From: Cephalotus follicularis | Lineage: Eukaryota > Streptophyta > Magnoliopsida > Oxalidales > Cephalotaceae | Direction: 5' to 3' | NCBI GenBank assembly: GCA_001972305.1 | Contig: BDDD01002682.1 | Location: 124,001 to 188,000, forward strand | DNA length: 64,000 nt | Part shown: positions 11,026-23,479 of the stretch, one piece after another | How the letters are laid out: the number at the start of each line of letters is the position of its first letter | How positions within the stretch are numbered: position 1 is the first letter of the stretch | Translations under genes and position numbers: made by a program | The notes under the pieces: generated by a model | Told to the model about the DNA's origin: nothing | Seen by the model: only the letters and a program-made list of their open reading frames with translations | Databases searched by the model: none

Positions 11026-12567
11026 ACATTCATGACGTTCACGACGGAAATGAAGTCATGAATGGGTTATCTCGATGGTCTCATACAACACAATCAATAT
11101 TCCATCCCGTAGTTGTAACCCAAAATCAAGTATGCATTAATATAATAGGGACCGTTTTGTAAAGGATCTCTTGGATCCACGTCCGTCAATCAAGTAAAGA
11201 TCATTTCGTAGTTATAAATCATCTTTGGTATTCCATGGCCATTTTCATTTTTGTGATCAATTTCTGAAATCGTTTAGTTGGTCCCTATCGAGATTAGAAT
11301 GAATGGAAGGAAGTCAAAAGGGAAATCTCCGTGTCCGGATATCCCGAAATGAAACCCGCCGATCCACCCATTAAAAATGGTTTTGAAAACTATTTGCGTA
11401 AAGTCTTTTTATTTGGGGACTTTTCAAATTTACTGTTAAAAGTTTCATTTTGGAAATCCAAGAATTAAATATGGATCCTATGGGATCCATTTTGGGTAAT
11501 TATCATTTAAAATTGAAACAGTATGAAAAATAGCCATTTCTGGCGATACAAGGCAGTAACAGCAAAACAGTTCGCAAAACACCTAACTCCATGTCCAAAT
11601 TCATAAAAACCAGTTCTCATTCATGGAGAAATGATTCATACCCAAAATCAATTCCCCAAAATGAACATTCATAGCATATAAACACCCATTGATCATCAAA
11701 AGAGCTAATATGCATACAAAATGCAAGAATGTGGCAATAGTGTAACCTACCTCCAAAATGACGATTTAAGCTTACTAAAATTGGCAGATTTGCTGCCAAT
11801 GCCGAGCTTCCAGTGCTCCAAGTCGCACTGCCAAGCTCCAATGCCAAACTCTCTTCTTCTTCTTCACTGCCAACCGAACTGTCAGCTCCTTGCGACAACT
11901 GATTCCACACACTGCCACGCCAAGCCCGCTGATTTGGCCTAGTCTTCACCAGTTGCGATAACAGTGGAGGAAGGGCAGCGCTGAAAATGGAGCTCTACGC
12001 TTGGCGTCAATGGTGAAGAGGAAACAATTACAGAGAAGGAGAAGAAAAAGGATTAAGGAACTCACCTCTTTCCTTGGCGCAAGAACGGCGTTAATGGCGG
12101 ATTTGCCGTTAAAAATGGCGAGCTGCAAGTACTTCACCTCTTACTGCCCCGTTCTTTTTCCCTTTCTTCTTTTCTTCCTTTTCATCCTCTTCTTTTCTTC
12201 TTCTTTCCTGCTGGCCCTCTTTCTCCCTTTTCTTTCTTCTTCTCCCACTGGCTCCCTTTTCTCTTCTATTTTTCTTTGTCTTTTCTGGTGTGTTAGTGAT
12301 GAGCTCAGCAGGTTGGGAAAATACAATAGGGAGAGTTAGCCGCCTCTCCCATGTCTTTTATTGATAATTATGGATATATGGGGTCCATCATACCACCATA
12401 TGTCTTAATCCTTTACCGTAAAAATACCAATTGATCACCATAAATCATAAAACAACTATACTATGCATCACAATATAGTCCGTAATTTAATATAACCTCC
12501 AAGGTATTATTTCCAAAATTTTATTCATCATAAATAATTACAATAATTTTGGGGGGCTTACAATTCC

Positions 12568-13721
12568 TCACTGCTAAATTCAATTACCAACTCACACATT
12601 GTGCATACAACACATTTCCATTATGCTCAACACACAGAATCTGACATTGCCATCACTGGAGCACCAACAAGATTTCGGCCGACTCACCCAGCTTGTGCAA
12701 CACCAATAAACAGCCTTCACCATGTACAATCTACATAGAACCGTTGAGACTCGGTGCCAAGCGTTGTCTCACGGCCAGCAGTGAGTTTGATTTACTGAGT
12801 CGACTGGCTGAACTTCAACAGCTCCGGCCACCACCCAAAAATGCCACACACCCATCAGTTCTACATACCACTATCCAAGGCTCACCGAGATTAGGTGCCA
12901 AATGCCCTGTCACAGGCGGCAGTGAGTCAGAACGGCTGAGTTGACTCAGTTGACCGATTCCCGTCGATTCCGACAGAACAATGCCTCAACGGTGGTCAAA
13001 ACGGGCAGAGCTGGCCTTCTAGACAAAGAACCGCTCCATCCATGATGCTAACGGCACCAGAATCATGCGGTTGACGCGCACAGTAACGAGGAAGAAGAGA
13101 AGAAAATAAGAGAAAAGAGAAACGAAAGAAGAAGTTACCATCGGTGGACGGTCAGGGTTGCTCACCGTCCCTTCCTGGTCTAGTGGCAGGCTCCGGCATC
13201 ATCTCCGATGCACTCTCTTTCCCCCTGGCGTGTTCTCTCTCCCACTCTCTCGTGCTCTCTCTCCCACTATCTCTTTTCTTTTCTTTTGCACGGGCGCGCT
13301 ATGCGCCCATGTCCCCTTTTTTTTCATTTATTTGTTTCTTCCCATTTCTTTATTAGTATTTACCAGCAAATTACTAAGGCATGGGCCCCGATTATTCCGT
13401 CCATTGCAATATTAATTAAATAACTTGTAAATTACTTGAGTTAACTGTTGAATGTGATTGCTACTGTTGTCGCTAGCGGGGTATTGTTGTTACTTAGCCA
13501 TTGAGCTATGTATCGTGATTGCTATTGTTGCCGTTAGCGGGGTATTGTTGGTACTTAGCTGTCGTGCTAGTATTGTTATTGTGTCCTGACTGTTGTTACT
13601 TGCCGCCATGGTAGTAACGTGGACGTTGTTTGTACGTACTGTCTGTATTAATTGGTTCCTTTGAGGACATGTTAACTGGATTTAGTTGATGAAGCCTTAA
13701 TAGGTTGCACCTGTACTGTGG

Positions 13722-13758
<37 letters not shown>

Positions 13759-14313
13759 CACTTATATATATATATATATATACACTGATATATATACTAT
13801 ACTGCATCACTGTGCATCCATTCATGAAATTCATTATTATTGAACCCGAATTGTATTCATACTTAGCTGAGTGAGCACAAAGGCTAACCGCCTACAATTT
13901 CATATTGATGATATGGAGCACGCTTGGAGACCTGAAGAGAAGACTGAGTTGTTCTCTATTGTGTTTTATATCAGGATAATGGATAATGCTTTATTGCATT
14001 TGGGATTACTGTACTGATGGATAATGTATTTTGTATCGAATATTATATCATGCTCCTTTTGAGGGCAATCAACAATGATGTTGGGTATTATTATTGAACA
14101 ATCAGTATCATGTAGTATGGGATGCATGATACGTTAATGTTTCAACTTATATGAACGAATGCTTCCACAAGTTATAACCTGTTTGAAAAGTTTTAATTCA
14201 TTCATAAAATTGCATAAACTGAATATATGTATATATATATATATCTGTGTGTGTGTGTGTGTGTGTTTGTTGATTGCCACCACTTAAATGTTGTTATTAA
14301 AATCGGGGTGTGA
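12568..14313 (+). mobile_element. Partial LTR E, interrupted by G1
   Basis: Ends CGGGGTGTGACA at 14313, the same terminus as solo LTR C. It contains the shared stem-loop TTAGCTGAGTGAGCACAAAG...GCTAA (13863-13887) and the GGGATGCATGAT block (about 14117). Its left part lies beyond G1, outside the window. A weak cluster of AGTCGACT-like units is at about 12790-12980, and hairpins at 13552-13572 and 13595-13618. TA and TG microsatellites occur near 13725-13790 and 14224-14268. No coding domain is visible; the reading frames at 13144-13423 are in pyrimidine-rich sequence. Confidence 0.75.
13552..13618 (+). repeat. Paired hairpins in LTR E
   Basis: Two stem-loops. The first is TACTTAGC with GCTAGTA, one base bulged, at 13552-13572. 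The second is GTTACT with AGTAAC at 13595-13618. They correspond to the hairpin arrays of A, B, C and D but have different arm sequences. Confidence 0.65.
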
Positions 14314-14903
14314 CACTTACGTATGGTTATGGTATGGTCAAGGCGTGATTATGGAATGTCTGTAGAAGTAGGGTGTATGGATTATAAATTGTATGATTGT
14401 GGCTCGTTACATAAGCCACCGATTAGGGACGGTTGATGTACTAACGTTACCCACAATTGGCATTCATGCATTTCACATGCCATGCATATACCAGTATATA
14501 TCTGCTCACTTCATTGCATATAGTATTACCTACATAGCTGTGTTTGGCTGACCCATTCTCAGAATGGGCACAACATCTTGGGGCAAGTGCAGAGGATGCT
14601 ATGCAGCGAGATAGGATGGGTTGCTGAGCAGGATTTTCGGGCAGTTCCATTATTATTATCTTCCTTATCTGAGACACCTTGTATAAGACATATTATGTTT
14701 TAGTTGTATGGACCTGCTGGCTTGTGGCAGCGCTACATACATATATGGATTGTGTGTGTATTTTTTTTATCCACGCAAGGTTTTGAATGGTTCGCATGGA
14801 TAGTTGTTTTATAAAGTTTTAATTTATAGCATATTTTGGTAATATGCTATGATTATATGGATGGATTGATGGATGGGGTTCTCCCATGGTTCGGGGCTTG
14901 ACA
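14314..14903 (+). mobile_element. 3' part of an LTR2-type LTR
   Basis: Ends TTCGGGGCTTGACA. Its body matches LTR2 by eye: about 14460-14530 resembles 34950-35010, and about 14550-14690 resembles 39715-39880 (the GACCCATTCTCAGAATGGG block). The 5' part would lie to the left of LTR E, outside the window. No coding domain is visible. Confidence 0.6.
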
Positions 14904-15484
14904 GATAATTTTTGATATTATTATGGGGAAATTAAAATTGTCCGGGGAATATTTAAAATGAATTGACTGAGCCCTATGAGAGTTTCAATAATTTTTCATT
15001 GTTACCGATTTTGATCCACACTTTCGAGTCTCGGCCGATTATAGGAAAGTGACATGTGTAAGGCAAATTTCATTTGATGGCAAAGTGACATGTGTCCAGG
15101 ACATATGTCACGCTTTGGCACACCTAGTGACATGTGTAGGACACATGTCACTTGGTGGCTTTAGAAGTGAATGGTGAGAAGGATAACTTGGAGTAGGATT
15201 ATTCATTCATTCTTTTTCAATTATGGCCGAACAACATCGAAGAAAGAAAAAGAATAGAGAGCATTATGTTTCGGCCATGAAGAAGATTTAGAAAGAAGAA
15301 AATGAAGAGAAGATTCACCTACAAGTTCAGCCATGGAGAGGAAGAGAAGAAGACTTGGAGTTTCGCTCATCTTCTATCATTCTTTATTTACTTCTTCTTG
15401 CCATATGCCTTGGTGAATTTGGGTGGAGCAAAACCTTGCATTAAGGTTTTGCTTGACCTTTTCTCACCTTTAGATTAGGGTTAG
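14904..15484 (+). mobile_element. Copia LTR fragment H, left part
   Basis: Resembles the corresponding region of the LTRs of element F (around 43300-43450), including the GTGACATGTGT and ACACATGTCAC palindrome. It is interrupted at 15485 by the Angela-like element and resumes at 28336. The duplicated target GTTAG is at 15480-15484. No coding capacity was recognised. Confidence 0.6.
15126..15152. repeat. Perfect 12-base-arm hairpin
   Basis: Arms AGTGACATGTGT and ACACATGTCACT are exact reverse complements separated by AGG. A related, imperfect copy lies at about 15095-15120. Homologous but decayed versions occur at about 43340-43365 and 59640-59672. Confidence 0.85.
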
Positions 15485-17613
15485 TGATGGAAACGGATAA
15501 ACCGAATCCGGTGCCAAAAACGGACTTAGGCATATAGGGTGTAGAACAAAACATTTTCATACAAACATGGCAGCGGAAGAACACCCAATTAAAATAAAAA
15601 ACAGTCCATAAGGCATGTCCACAGACCACATGGATCACCACATCATCAACAGAATTGAATTGGTGACACCATAGTAAACAATGGTGACACACAAGCATGG
15701 CAAGAAGAGAAGGACCAAGAGATATACCAGCGGGTGACGGCTCCTTCTTTCTTTGCCGCTACACGCTTGAGTAGCTTCCCTTTTTGATCTTCTCCAAGTG
15801 ACTGGAGCAACAAGCAATCCAACCAGCAATAACCAAGAACAAAGTGTATGAACTCTCTCTTTCTCACTAAGCTTAGAAAAGGTAAATTGATATTGACCAA
15901 TGAAGTCAATAATCAATCCACCATAGATAAGCTCTTGCTTGGTCTATCAAAGATGAAAGGAACACACTCGGCAGAGAGAAAATCGAAGTCACTTGCCCAG
16001 CAAAAACCAAACTTCTCCCTTTTACATTTTCTGCAGAAAATACTTATCCCTAGCCTCCTCTTTCTCTTTCCCACTCTCCCATTCACTTAGGATCATGGTC
16101 CTCAATCCTAGGGAGTCTGTGGCCATGATCCCCACGTTCCCATAACATGCAAGAATGGGAGATGGCTGCTGGATATGAGAGAGAAAACGTGCCCACGAAG
16201 TGAACTCCTGCATAGTTTACACGTTCTGCTCAAAGATGTCGACGCATTCCAAAGGACATCGACGCTTTCTAAAAGACATTGACGTCTTTAAAAACGTTAA
16301 GCATCGACGTCTTTCTAAAAGACGTCGACGCTTTGTCTGGCCAGTGAAGCAATAAGAGTCTAACTCTTTTAGTGATCTCATGTACCCTTCGAATATTGGT
16401 TAAGTAAGATCAAACATATGTGTTTCCACAAAATGCAAAATCCACATAACTGATATTTGACACCAAGACTTACTATGTCCAACATACTAATGAACTAATC
16501 ATTATAAGGCAGGGACCCTTTAAAATCTTGGTCAAAACAAGAGGTGTTCATAAATTACTGAAATACCCCTTAGGTCCGGTTTAGCCATTCTAAATGGTCC
16601 TTGACCAATTTAAATGCTATTGGAATAATATCCAAATATTATCCACATGGAAAAAATTAATCTAATTAATTTTCCCACACCTCATAAACCCCAGATTTTC
16701 TAAGTCGTCAGTTCGCGTGTACTATAATCCCTTGTCATGCTTGGCCCCGATTGAGGTCTAGGGTAAGGATATGTGTCAACCATAGATAATACCTAAATGA
16801 CTAAAATATCTGATAATTACTAAGACCTTTGGTAAACTCTCAAAAAATCTAATTTCCAGTCTACCTCAACCTTGGCCAAGAATTTCATAAGTCCAAAGTA
16901 TAATCAGACCATAATAGGGCCGATCACCTTCGCTCAGGTGTGACAATCCCATATTGCGCACTCTCTTATATTCGTATAGATTCGATCATACCCAAAGACC
17001 ACCCGATTGCCAGCCCTGCGTAAGAACTGGGTAAGGTGGAGATCAAAGCATAACCGTCTCCATACAATATAGAGTAGTCGCTCAGGTCTAAGGATCAGAC
17101 GAGTTTAAGAACTCGCTAAGTGATGATCACTTATACACAACCGCAACAAGCAGGAGTCACTACTGACACGAGAATAGCGACTATCTCAATAGTGTCTCCT
17201 ACGCGGGTCCAGTTCAGTGTACGCGTTCCCAGTACGCACCCCGTATTATCCCTAGTGTCCAACACAGATGGTAGTGAGAGAATCCATCCTCCAATTCCAT
17301 GAGTAGGCAACATACGCGCAAGTCTATCCAGTTCACTAATGCCCACAAAGTGAACCTATGACTTGGAACAAATTTGACATAAGGAATAAGGTAACCAGTG
17401 TCACAGCCTCCATGCCAGGCATCCAACCTTATGTCAGGGCATCACAAGTATAAGTAGGTAATTAATAAACTACTTCAATTCTATGATAAAATACAAGTGA
17501 TATAACCATAACAAATTAGCACGCATCATATATAAGGAATAAGATTGTTTCATACAATAACAGATATAAAACGACAGTCCATCCAATGGCTTGTCGGGTC
17601 ACTATATCTAACA
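15485..17613 (-). repeat. 3' LTR of the Angela-like element
   Basis: The plus strand runs TGATGGAAACGG to CTATATCTAACA. It aligns throughout with 26190-28335 with scattered differences. One visible indel lies near the palindrome cluster: the 5' LTR has about 20 extra bases around 26957-26977. No gene is present. Confidence 0.93.
16234..16337. repeat. GTCGAC-core palindrome cluster in copia LTR (3' copy)
   Basis: Five units: AGATGTCGACGCATT, GGACATCGACGCTTT, AGACATTGACGTCTTT, AGCATCGACGTCTTT and AGACGTCGACGCTTT. Units mix the GACGTC and GCTT arm types. Confidence 0.8.
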
Positions 17614-18150
17614 ATCTCCCACTTGACCCTTAAGCCATGAACTCCTATAGCCTAGACCCATCATCCCACGATGATGCTCCAGAGCCTTGGTGCCCATTGC
17701 CTTGGTCAGCGAATCTGTTGTGTTCTCCTCTGAGGAGACCCTCTCAAGCTGTATATCTCCCCTACCAATAATCTCTCGGATTAAATGATGTCGCTCGATG
17801 TGTTTGGATCGCTGGTGAGACCGCGGTTCCTTGGCTTGTGCTACAGCCCCATTATTATCACAGTATATTACAACTGGATAAATAATGGATGGAACAACTC
17901 CTAGTTCAGTAATGAACTTGCGAATCCATACACCCTCCTTGGCGACATCTATGGCTACTATGTACTCGACTTTTGTGGTAGAATCTGCAATAGTCCCTTG
18001 CTTAGAACTGCGCCAGCTCACAGCTCCACCATTAAGTACAAAAACGTACCCATAGACAGATTTGTGATCATCCGGATCACTATCAAAACTGGAGTCTGTA
18101 AAGCCCTCCAATTCCAAATCACTATCTTTTCCATAGATCAAGAACATATC
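17608..18150 (-). pseudogene. pol: Angela-like RNase H
   Basis: Copia RNase H, the last domain of the polyprotein. Motifs are LEGFTDSSFDSDPDDHKS, YVFVLNGGAVSWRSSKQ, STTKVEYIVAIDVAKEGVWI, VIYCDNNGAVAQAKEP, RSKHIERHHLIRE and EENTTDSLTKAM. The acidic catalytic residues are present. It is separated from reverse transcriptase by a single in-frame TAG (18148-18150). The natural stop is at 17608-17610, overlapping the 3' LTR boundary. Confidence 0.92.
17614..17626 (-). other. Polypurine tract of the Angela-like element
   Basis: Plus strand ATCTCCCACTTGA, so minus strand TCAAGTGGGAGAT, immediately before the LTR start TGTTAGATATAG. This is the usual copia plus-strand primer. Confidence 0.85.
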
Positions 18151-19296
18151 CTAAGTCCTCCTAAGGTACTTCAGGATTCCCTTGACCACTTCCCAGTGCT
18201 TCTCACCGGGATCAGACTGAAAACGACTTGCCATACCCAGGGCAAGTGCGACATCAGGCCTAGTACATAACATGGCATACATGATGGACTCTACTGCCGA
18301 AGCATAAGGTATCCGACTCATACGTGCTCTCTCTTCAGATGTCTGAGGAGACATTTTTCGAGAAAGATGAATTCCTTCACCTATTGGCAATAGGCCTCTC
18401 TTGGAACTCTCTATGCTAAACCTCTTCAGCACCTTGCTGATGTACTGGCTTTGGGAAAGCCCAAGCAACCTATTGGATCTATCCCTGAAGATCCTAATAC
18501 CCAGTATATAGGTGGCTTCGCCCAAATCTTTCATGGAAAAATTCTTAGTTAGCCATATTTTTGCAGACTGCAACATCCCTACATCATTCCCAATGAGTAG
18601 AATGTCATCTACATATAGCACTAAGAAAGTGATACTAGGTCCCTCTTGCTGTCGATAAACACAGGGCTCATCTACATTTTTAACGAAGTCAAAAGCTTTG
18701 ACTGCTTCATCAAAACGTAGATTCCAGCTACGAGATGCTTGCTTTAGTCCATAGATGGACCGTTCGAGCTTGCACACCATGTGCGGGTGCTCGGTAGATG
18801 TAAACCTCTCGGGTTGGGACATATAAATATCCTCTTCAAGACGCCCATTTAAGAACGTCGTCTTGACATCCATTTGCCATATCTCATAATCATAATGAGC
18901 GACAATAGCAAGCAAAATCCTAATGGATATAAGCATGGTGACAGGTGAGAAAGTCTCACTATAGTCGACCCCATGTCGTTGCCTATACCCTTTCGCCACT
19001 AATAGAGCTTTATAAGTATCGATTTTTCCATCTGCATTCATCTTCTTCTTGAAGATCCATTTGCAACCAATGGGCACTATGCCTTCGGGTGCTGCAACCA
19101 AATTCCATACTTGGTTGGAGTACATGGAATCCATCTTGGATTTCATGCCTCCTAGCCATGCTTCAGATTCAGTGCCTTGGACTGCCTCTAAGTAGCTGGC
19201 AAGCTCGTCATCTTCAATGACGTTAATCTCATCAGTACCATAAAAAAGGAAACCATACCTCTTAGGTGCTAATGGGATTTTTCCTGATCTCCTCAA
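18151..19296 (-). pseudogene. pol: Angela-like reverse transcriptase
   Basis: Copia-type reverse transcriptase, 381 open codons. Motifs include WKWIFKKK-like GCKWIFKKKMNADG, LLVAKGYRQRHGVDYSETF, the WQMDVKTTFLNG stretch, YGLKQASRSWN, the catalytic FLVLYVDDILLIGND, FSMKDLGEATYILG, SYASAV-like PYASAVESIMYAM and TRPDVALALG. The active-site YVDD is intact. It lies in a different frame from gag-protease-integrase, so a frameshift occurred between about 19297 and 19345. The start at 19296 is only the first Met of the open stretch, not a real initiation site. Confidence 0.94.
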
Positions 19297-20788
19297 AGGA
19301 GCTTTGCCTAACTGAGAACCATTCTCAGCCTAAGATCCAATCTCAGCTGTCTGTTGAAGGTCTAACCTCCAACTCCTTCATCTTCTGTGTGGTTTCTACC
19401 TGTGGCAACTCCTTGAGTTCCACCTTACTCCCACTGTTTCCTTCAAGAAGGTATTCCTTCTCTAGGAACACAGCATTTTGCGAAACAAATATATTTTGTT
19501 CGCTAGGGTGGTAGAAGTAGTATCCTTTTGTTTCTTTAGGATACCCCACAAACTTGCAACGGTCCGACCGCGCTTCCAGCTTATCTGCGTCAAGCCCCTT
19601 GACATAAGCCGGACAGCCCCAAACTTTTAAATGGCTTAGGATGGGTTTCCTCCCTGACCATACCTGGTATGGAGTAGAAGGCATAGATTTTGAAGGAATA
19701 TTATTCAAGATATAAGCAGCTGTATCTAGGGTATAACCTCAGATATAGGTAGGAAGGTCAATAAAAGACATCATCGATCGAACCATGTCTAACAAAGTTA
19801 AATTCCTCCTTCCGGACACACCATTATGCTGTGGTGTTCCAGGAGGAGTCCACTGAGATAGAATTCCGTTATCTCTAAGATAACCTAGGAATTCAGCTGA
19901 CAGGTATTCTCCACCTCGGTCCGACCGAAGTATTTTAATGGATTTACCTGTTTTTTTTTCTACTTCAAGTCTGAACTCCTTAAATTTCTCAAAGGATTCT
20001 GACTTGTGTTTCATCAGATACACATAACCATACCTAGATAAATCGTCGATAAAAGTTATGAAGTAGATATAACCACCTCGCGCACTGACTGACATAGGAC
20101 CACATACGTCAGTATGGACTAAACCCAGTAAGTCCATCGCCCTTTCTCCTTGATCAGATAAGGGTGATTTGGTCATCTTTCCCAATAAACAGGATTCACA
20201 AGTTGGATAGGACTCTAAGTCTTGGATATCAAGGAGATCATCCTTAACCAACTGTGATAGTCTAGCATCACTAAGATGACCAAGTCTACAATGCCAGGTA
20301 TAGGTTTTATTTAACTCAGTTTCTCTTTGTCTTTTCTTATTACTTTGCTCTATGGATAGGACTTTGGATTGTGCAGTATTTAAGACAAATAATCCATTGT
20401 CGATAAAACCATTACCGACACAAACATTGCCAGAATAAACAAAACATTGAATGTCTTGAAATCTGAGCTCCAAGCCCAAATTACATAAGTATGAAACACT
20501 TATAATATTCCTTACAACGTTTGGAATAAAATAACATGGATCAAGTGTCAATACATGACCATTACATAAAGTAACATCATAGATCCCTACAGCTTCAGCG
20601 ATGATCCTAGATCCATCCCCAAGCCGTAAGTCCAAGTCTCCAGCTCTAAGTTTTCTAACTTTTCTTAGTCCCTGCAACGAATTGCAAAGGTTAATTCCAC
20701 ATCCAGTATCCAATACCCATGAAGAACTACTATTCAAAGCTAGATTTAGTTCAATCATGAACATAACTGATGTACTTGCACCATGCAA
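19297..20788 (-). pseudogene. pol: Angela-like protease and integrase
   Basis: The protease active site SWVLDTGCGINLCNSL is intact near the start. Next come the pre-integrase zinc region with HCRLGHL and CESCLLGK (about 20210-20310) and the integrase core with VHTDVCGPM, FIDDLSRYGYVY and LRSDRGGEY. The position of the third catalytic residue reads PQHNGVSGRRN. The family has Glu there, so the DDE triad is broken by Gly. A TGA splits the reading frame at about 19736-19738, and a further stop (19340-19342) precedes the frameshift into reverse transcriptase. Confidence 0.92.
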
Positions 20789-21673
20789 AACATCATAAGA
20801 GACTCCAGCACCAGTAACTCGACAATCCTTTTTCTAGTGGTTGGTCTTACCGCACTAGAAACAAGCACCTTCAGCAGCTAACTTCTTCTATCGATCTTTG
20901 GCAACACTCCCACTAGCTCCAGGCTTCCCCTTCTTCTTCTTTTGCTTCTTCTTACCCTTGCCTTTTGTGTTGATAGGCATGAGCATGCCCTTCCCTTTAC
21001 AGGAAGACGAGGCACTACCCTTTCCTTGGGCAGACCTAGAAGATGGAAGAAGTAGGGAGTGGGTCTTTGACTTCCCATAGTCAAAATCGGCCTCAGCCGT
21101 CCTCAACATAGCAATCAGCTCAGACAGAGTCACCTATATCTTGTTCATGTGAAAATTCACCAAAAACTGTGAGAATGACTTAGGAAGGGACGTCAAAATA
21201 AGATCCACATATAGATCATGGTCCATGACAAACCCTAATTGAGCCAGCTGCTCAATCATGTCTATCATCTTCAATCCATGCTCATGGACTGAAGCTCCCT
21301 CTAGCATCTGAGCCTTAAAGAGTTTACATGATAGATTGAACATTTGAGTCCTAGACTCAGCTCCATACATCTCCTGGAGATGGAGTAGTATAGCAGATAA
21401 GGTCTCGATCTTCTCATTCTGACGCTGAAGCTCAAGTGTCATCCCAAGAAGGGCAAGACATCTAGCCTGCTCGTCATCTTCTAGCCATTTGGCTAGTCGC
21501 TCACTGTCTTCAGGCGTCGGATCTTCACCTAGTGAAGGAGGCCCCCCAATCATCACATGGGCTATTTTATTGGCCGTAAGGACGATCTTGAGGTTTCGGT
21601 GCCAATCGTTGAAGTTGGACCCCTCAAGTTTGTTTGTCTCTAGAATGCGGGACATAGCAGATTGTAAAGCCAT
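20789..21673 (-). pseudogene. gag: Angela-like gag with destroyed zinc knuckle
   Basis: Starts at ATG 21671-21673 with MALQSAMSRILETNKLEG, followed by the copia gag (UBN2-type) pattern: NFNDWHRNLKIVLTANK, FNLSCKLFKAQMLEGASV and ILTSLPKSFSQFLVNFHMNK. A single TAG at 21134-21136 interrupts it, and the frame then continues with LSELIAMLRTAEAD and a Lys-rich tail. The CCHC knuckle at about 20820-20865 carries two TAG stops: one between the two first Cys residues and one just after the His. The same frame then enters the protease. The 885 bases fit the usual length. Confidence 0.9.
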
Positions 21674-22770
21674 TTTTATAGCAACCTAGATAAGGAACTA
21701 TAAAGTTGAGTCAGCATCTATTCCATTTTAATATATGACAACCATAACACTTGGTCTTTAGTGCTTATGGTTCCTCCCACTATTCTAATCGTATCCCATA
21801 CCCCCATATGGAATTCGAGAAGTCCAACTTCCTAGTGGGGATTGGAATCCATCGCAATCATATTATAGCCTCAGCTAGGGCATGACAAACTATAATATAT
21901 ATAATGGGTAGGCTTTCTTGCATATTTGTATCCAATACAAGATCCAATCATAGAATTTGGCCTTAGATTCAATATGGCCTCAGCTAGGGCATGACAAACC
22001 ATCAGAATCTTAATAAGTCAAGTACCCACAATTTTCATTGGAATGCACTAGTTTTAATACCCACACGTAGGTGTGTCCAAGTGATAAAACATAGCCACCC
22101 TTTACGGCACCCAACACCGACGTTGACATAATATCCCCAAGTCATCAGCCTCAGCTAGGGCATGACAAACCAAAAACCCAAGAACACTACTCAACGAAAA
22201 TTGTGGAAGGCCACGGGGAACCACTCCATGGGTTCCTACGTTAAGACTTGTTATTCAAGCGAGGCAATTTGCGGTCTCAAATTTTAATTACCGAGCCATT
22301 AATTAATTCATTGGTTGTATTAGCCAATTCCAATTAATTACGGCTTAACATGCAAGACATGTATCTTATGCACCTTGGACATATTTCTAAAATATGTCAA
22401 TGGATTGGCAAGGACATTAGTAGCAGTGACTTGAGCCCAAAATCATTACTAGATCTTCGTAGGTGTAAAGATTTAAATCTATTTATTACAACAATAACCA
22501 TGCATACATGGCCTTCAAAAGTATTGTACTCCATTTCTCCTTTCCTCCATCTCTCCTTGTAAGGTCTTATTTTACATAAAAGTACTTTACATTTTGAAAA
22601 GAAAATTACATTCTAAAAAACTACAAGGAGAAATAACAAAAGAAAAGAAAAAATAAATGATGCACGCAGGCACCTTATTACAGACCTTTAAAATAATAAA
22701 TAAATAAATCCACACAAAGAAAACCATAAACTAGGTCTATGTCCTTCTTGGGCCATCCATTGTGCATAAG
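21674..22770 (-). other. 5' leader of the Angela-like element, part adjoining gag
   Basis: Non-coding leader between gag and solo LTR B. Part of it (about 21740-22030) matches the leader of element F just upstream of its gag (about 54600-54760). The phrase GCCTCAGCTAGGGCATGACAA recurs three or four times at about 21860-22170. No coding domain is visible. Confidence 0.75.
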
Positions 22771-23157
22771 TGTCACACCCCGTCTTTCCACAACATAAAA
22801 GTGGTAAAGCAATCAACATAAAATAATCCAACTCGTGCAAAAAAAAAAAATACCAATAATATGAAACCTTCAATAGCGGAAGCAATAACTTAACGAGCCG
22901 AACATAAAAACACATCACGCATCCCATACTACGTGATGCTCGAAAAACCAAACACAACAGTTGATCGCTCAAAACGGAGCGTGAAACAATACATCAGTAC
23001 GGGATAACAAGATATCATTTATTACAAAATCCAAATAACATGATCACAGATAAATGTTCAACAATTCAAATATAACAAGAGAATATCCAGGCCTTCTCTT
23101 TAAGTCTTCGTGCATGCACCATATCGAGACTACTCCATCAATATGTTACAGTAGGGG

Positions 23158-23182
23158 TTAGCCTTTGTCCTCACTCGGCTAA
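23158..23182. other. Conserved 25-base stem-loop of Tekay-type LTRs
   Basis: TTAGCC, a 13-base loop, then GGCTAA. Exact 6-base arms also occur in C (58029-58053) and M (36237-36261). Shorter or imperfect versions are in A (about 1400-1424), D (about 62187-62212) and E (13863-13887). Confidence 0.75.
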
Positions 23183-23479
23183 GTGAATAAATCCATAAAA
23201 TACAGTTCGAGTCATAAGATAAGGAGTATCATGAATGAATGCATAATGATGAGCCATGACATGTAATTTTTACAGTAGAATACCTCTGTGTGTACATATA
23301 AAAATATATGCATGCTCACAATACAAGTATAACTCAAAAGTTATATCAACACAAGCAGGAAATATGTTCCCAAAAGGAACCAGACAAACCAGTCGTCATG
23401 ACCGTCGCCACCTCCTGACCCCAACGTCATGCACTCTTACTCCATCCCAAACGGTTTTGGAGCAAGTCCTCAATAAGTT

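Larger units (their letters stand above)
1..12562 (-). mobile_element. Tekay/Del-like Ty3-gypsy retrotransposon G1 (left end outside window)
   Basis: A Ty3-gypsy LTR retrotransposon read on the minus strand. Order from high to low coordinates: 5' LTR, Met-tRNA primer site, gag, protease, reverse transcriptase, RNase H, integrase with a chromodomain remnant, polypurine tract, 3' LTR. Integrase after RNase H is the Ty3-gypsy order, and the C-terminal chromodomain remnant with long (about 2.8 kb) LTRs points to the Tekay/Del chromoviruses. The 3' LTR runs off the left edge. Position 1 matches position 10657 or so in the 5' LTR, so roughly 870 bases are missing. All reading frames are broken, so the copy is dead. 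It was inserted into an older LTR, the remainder of which begins after the presumed target duplication ATTCC (12563-12567). Confidence 0.9.
9789..12562 (-). repeat. 5' LTR of G1 (2.77 kb)
   Basis: The plus strand begins TATCACGCCCC and ends GGGGGGCTTACA. The minus strand is therefore TGTAAGCC to GGGCGTGATA, with a terminal CA changed to TA. It contains an uninterrupted copy of the sequence split by solo LTR A in the 3' LTR. A tandem region is at about 10790-11000 and a long dinucleotide run at 10494-10568. No gene is visible within it. Confidence 0.9.

Noticed and set aside
15635..15916. 93-codon Cys/Leu-rich frame in the Angela-like LTR, with a copy at 26340-26621
   Set aside because: The frame is present in both LTR copies simply because the LTRs are near identical; it has no recognisable domain and crosses a repeat end.
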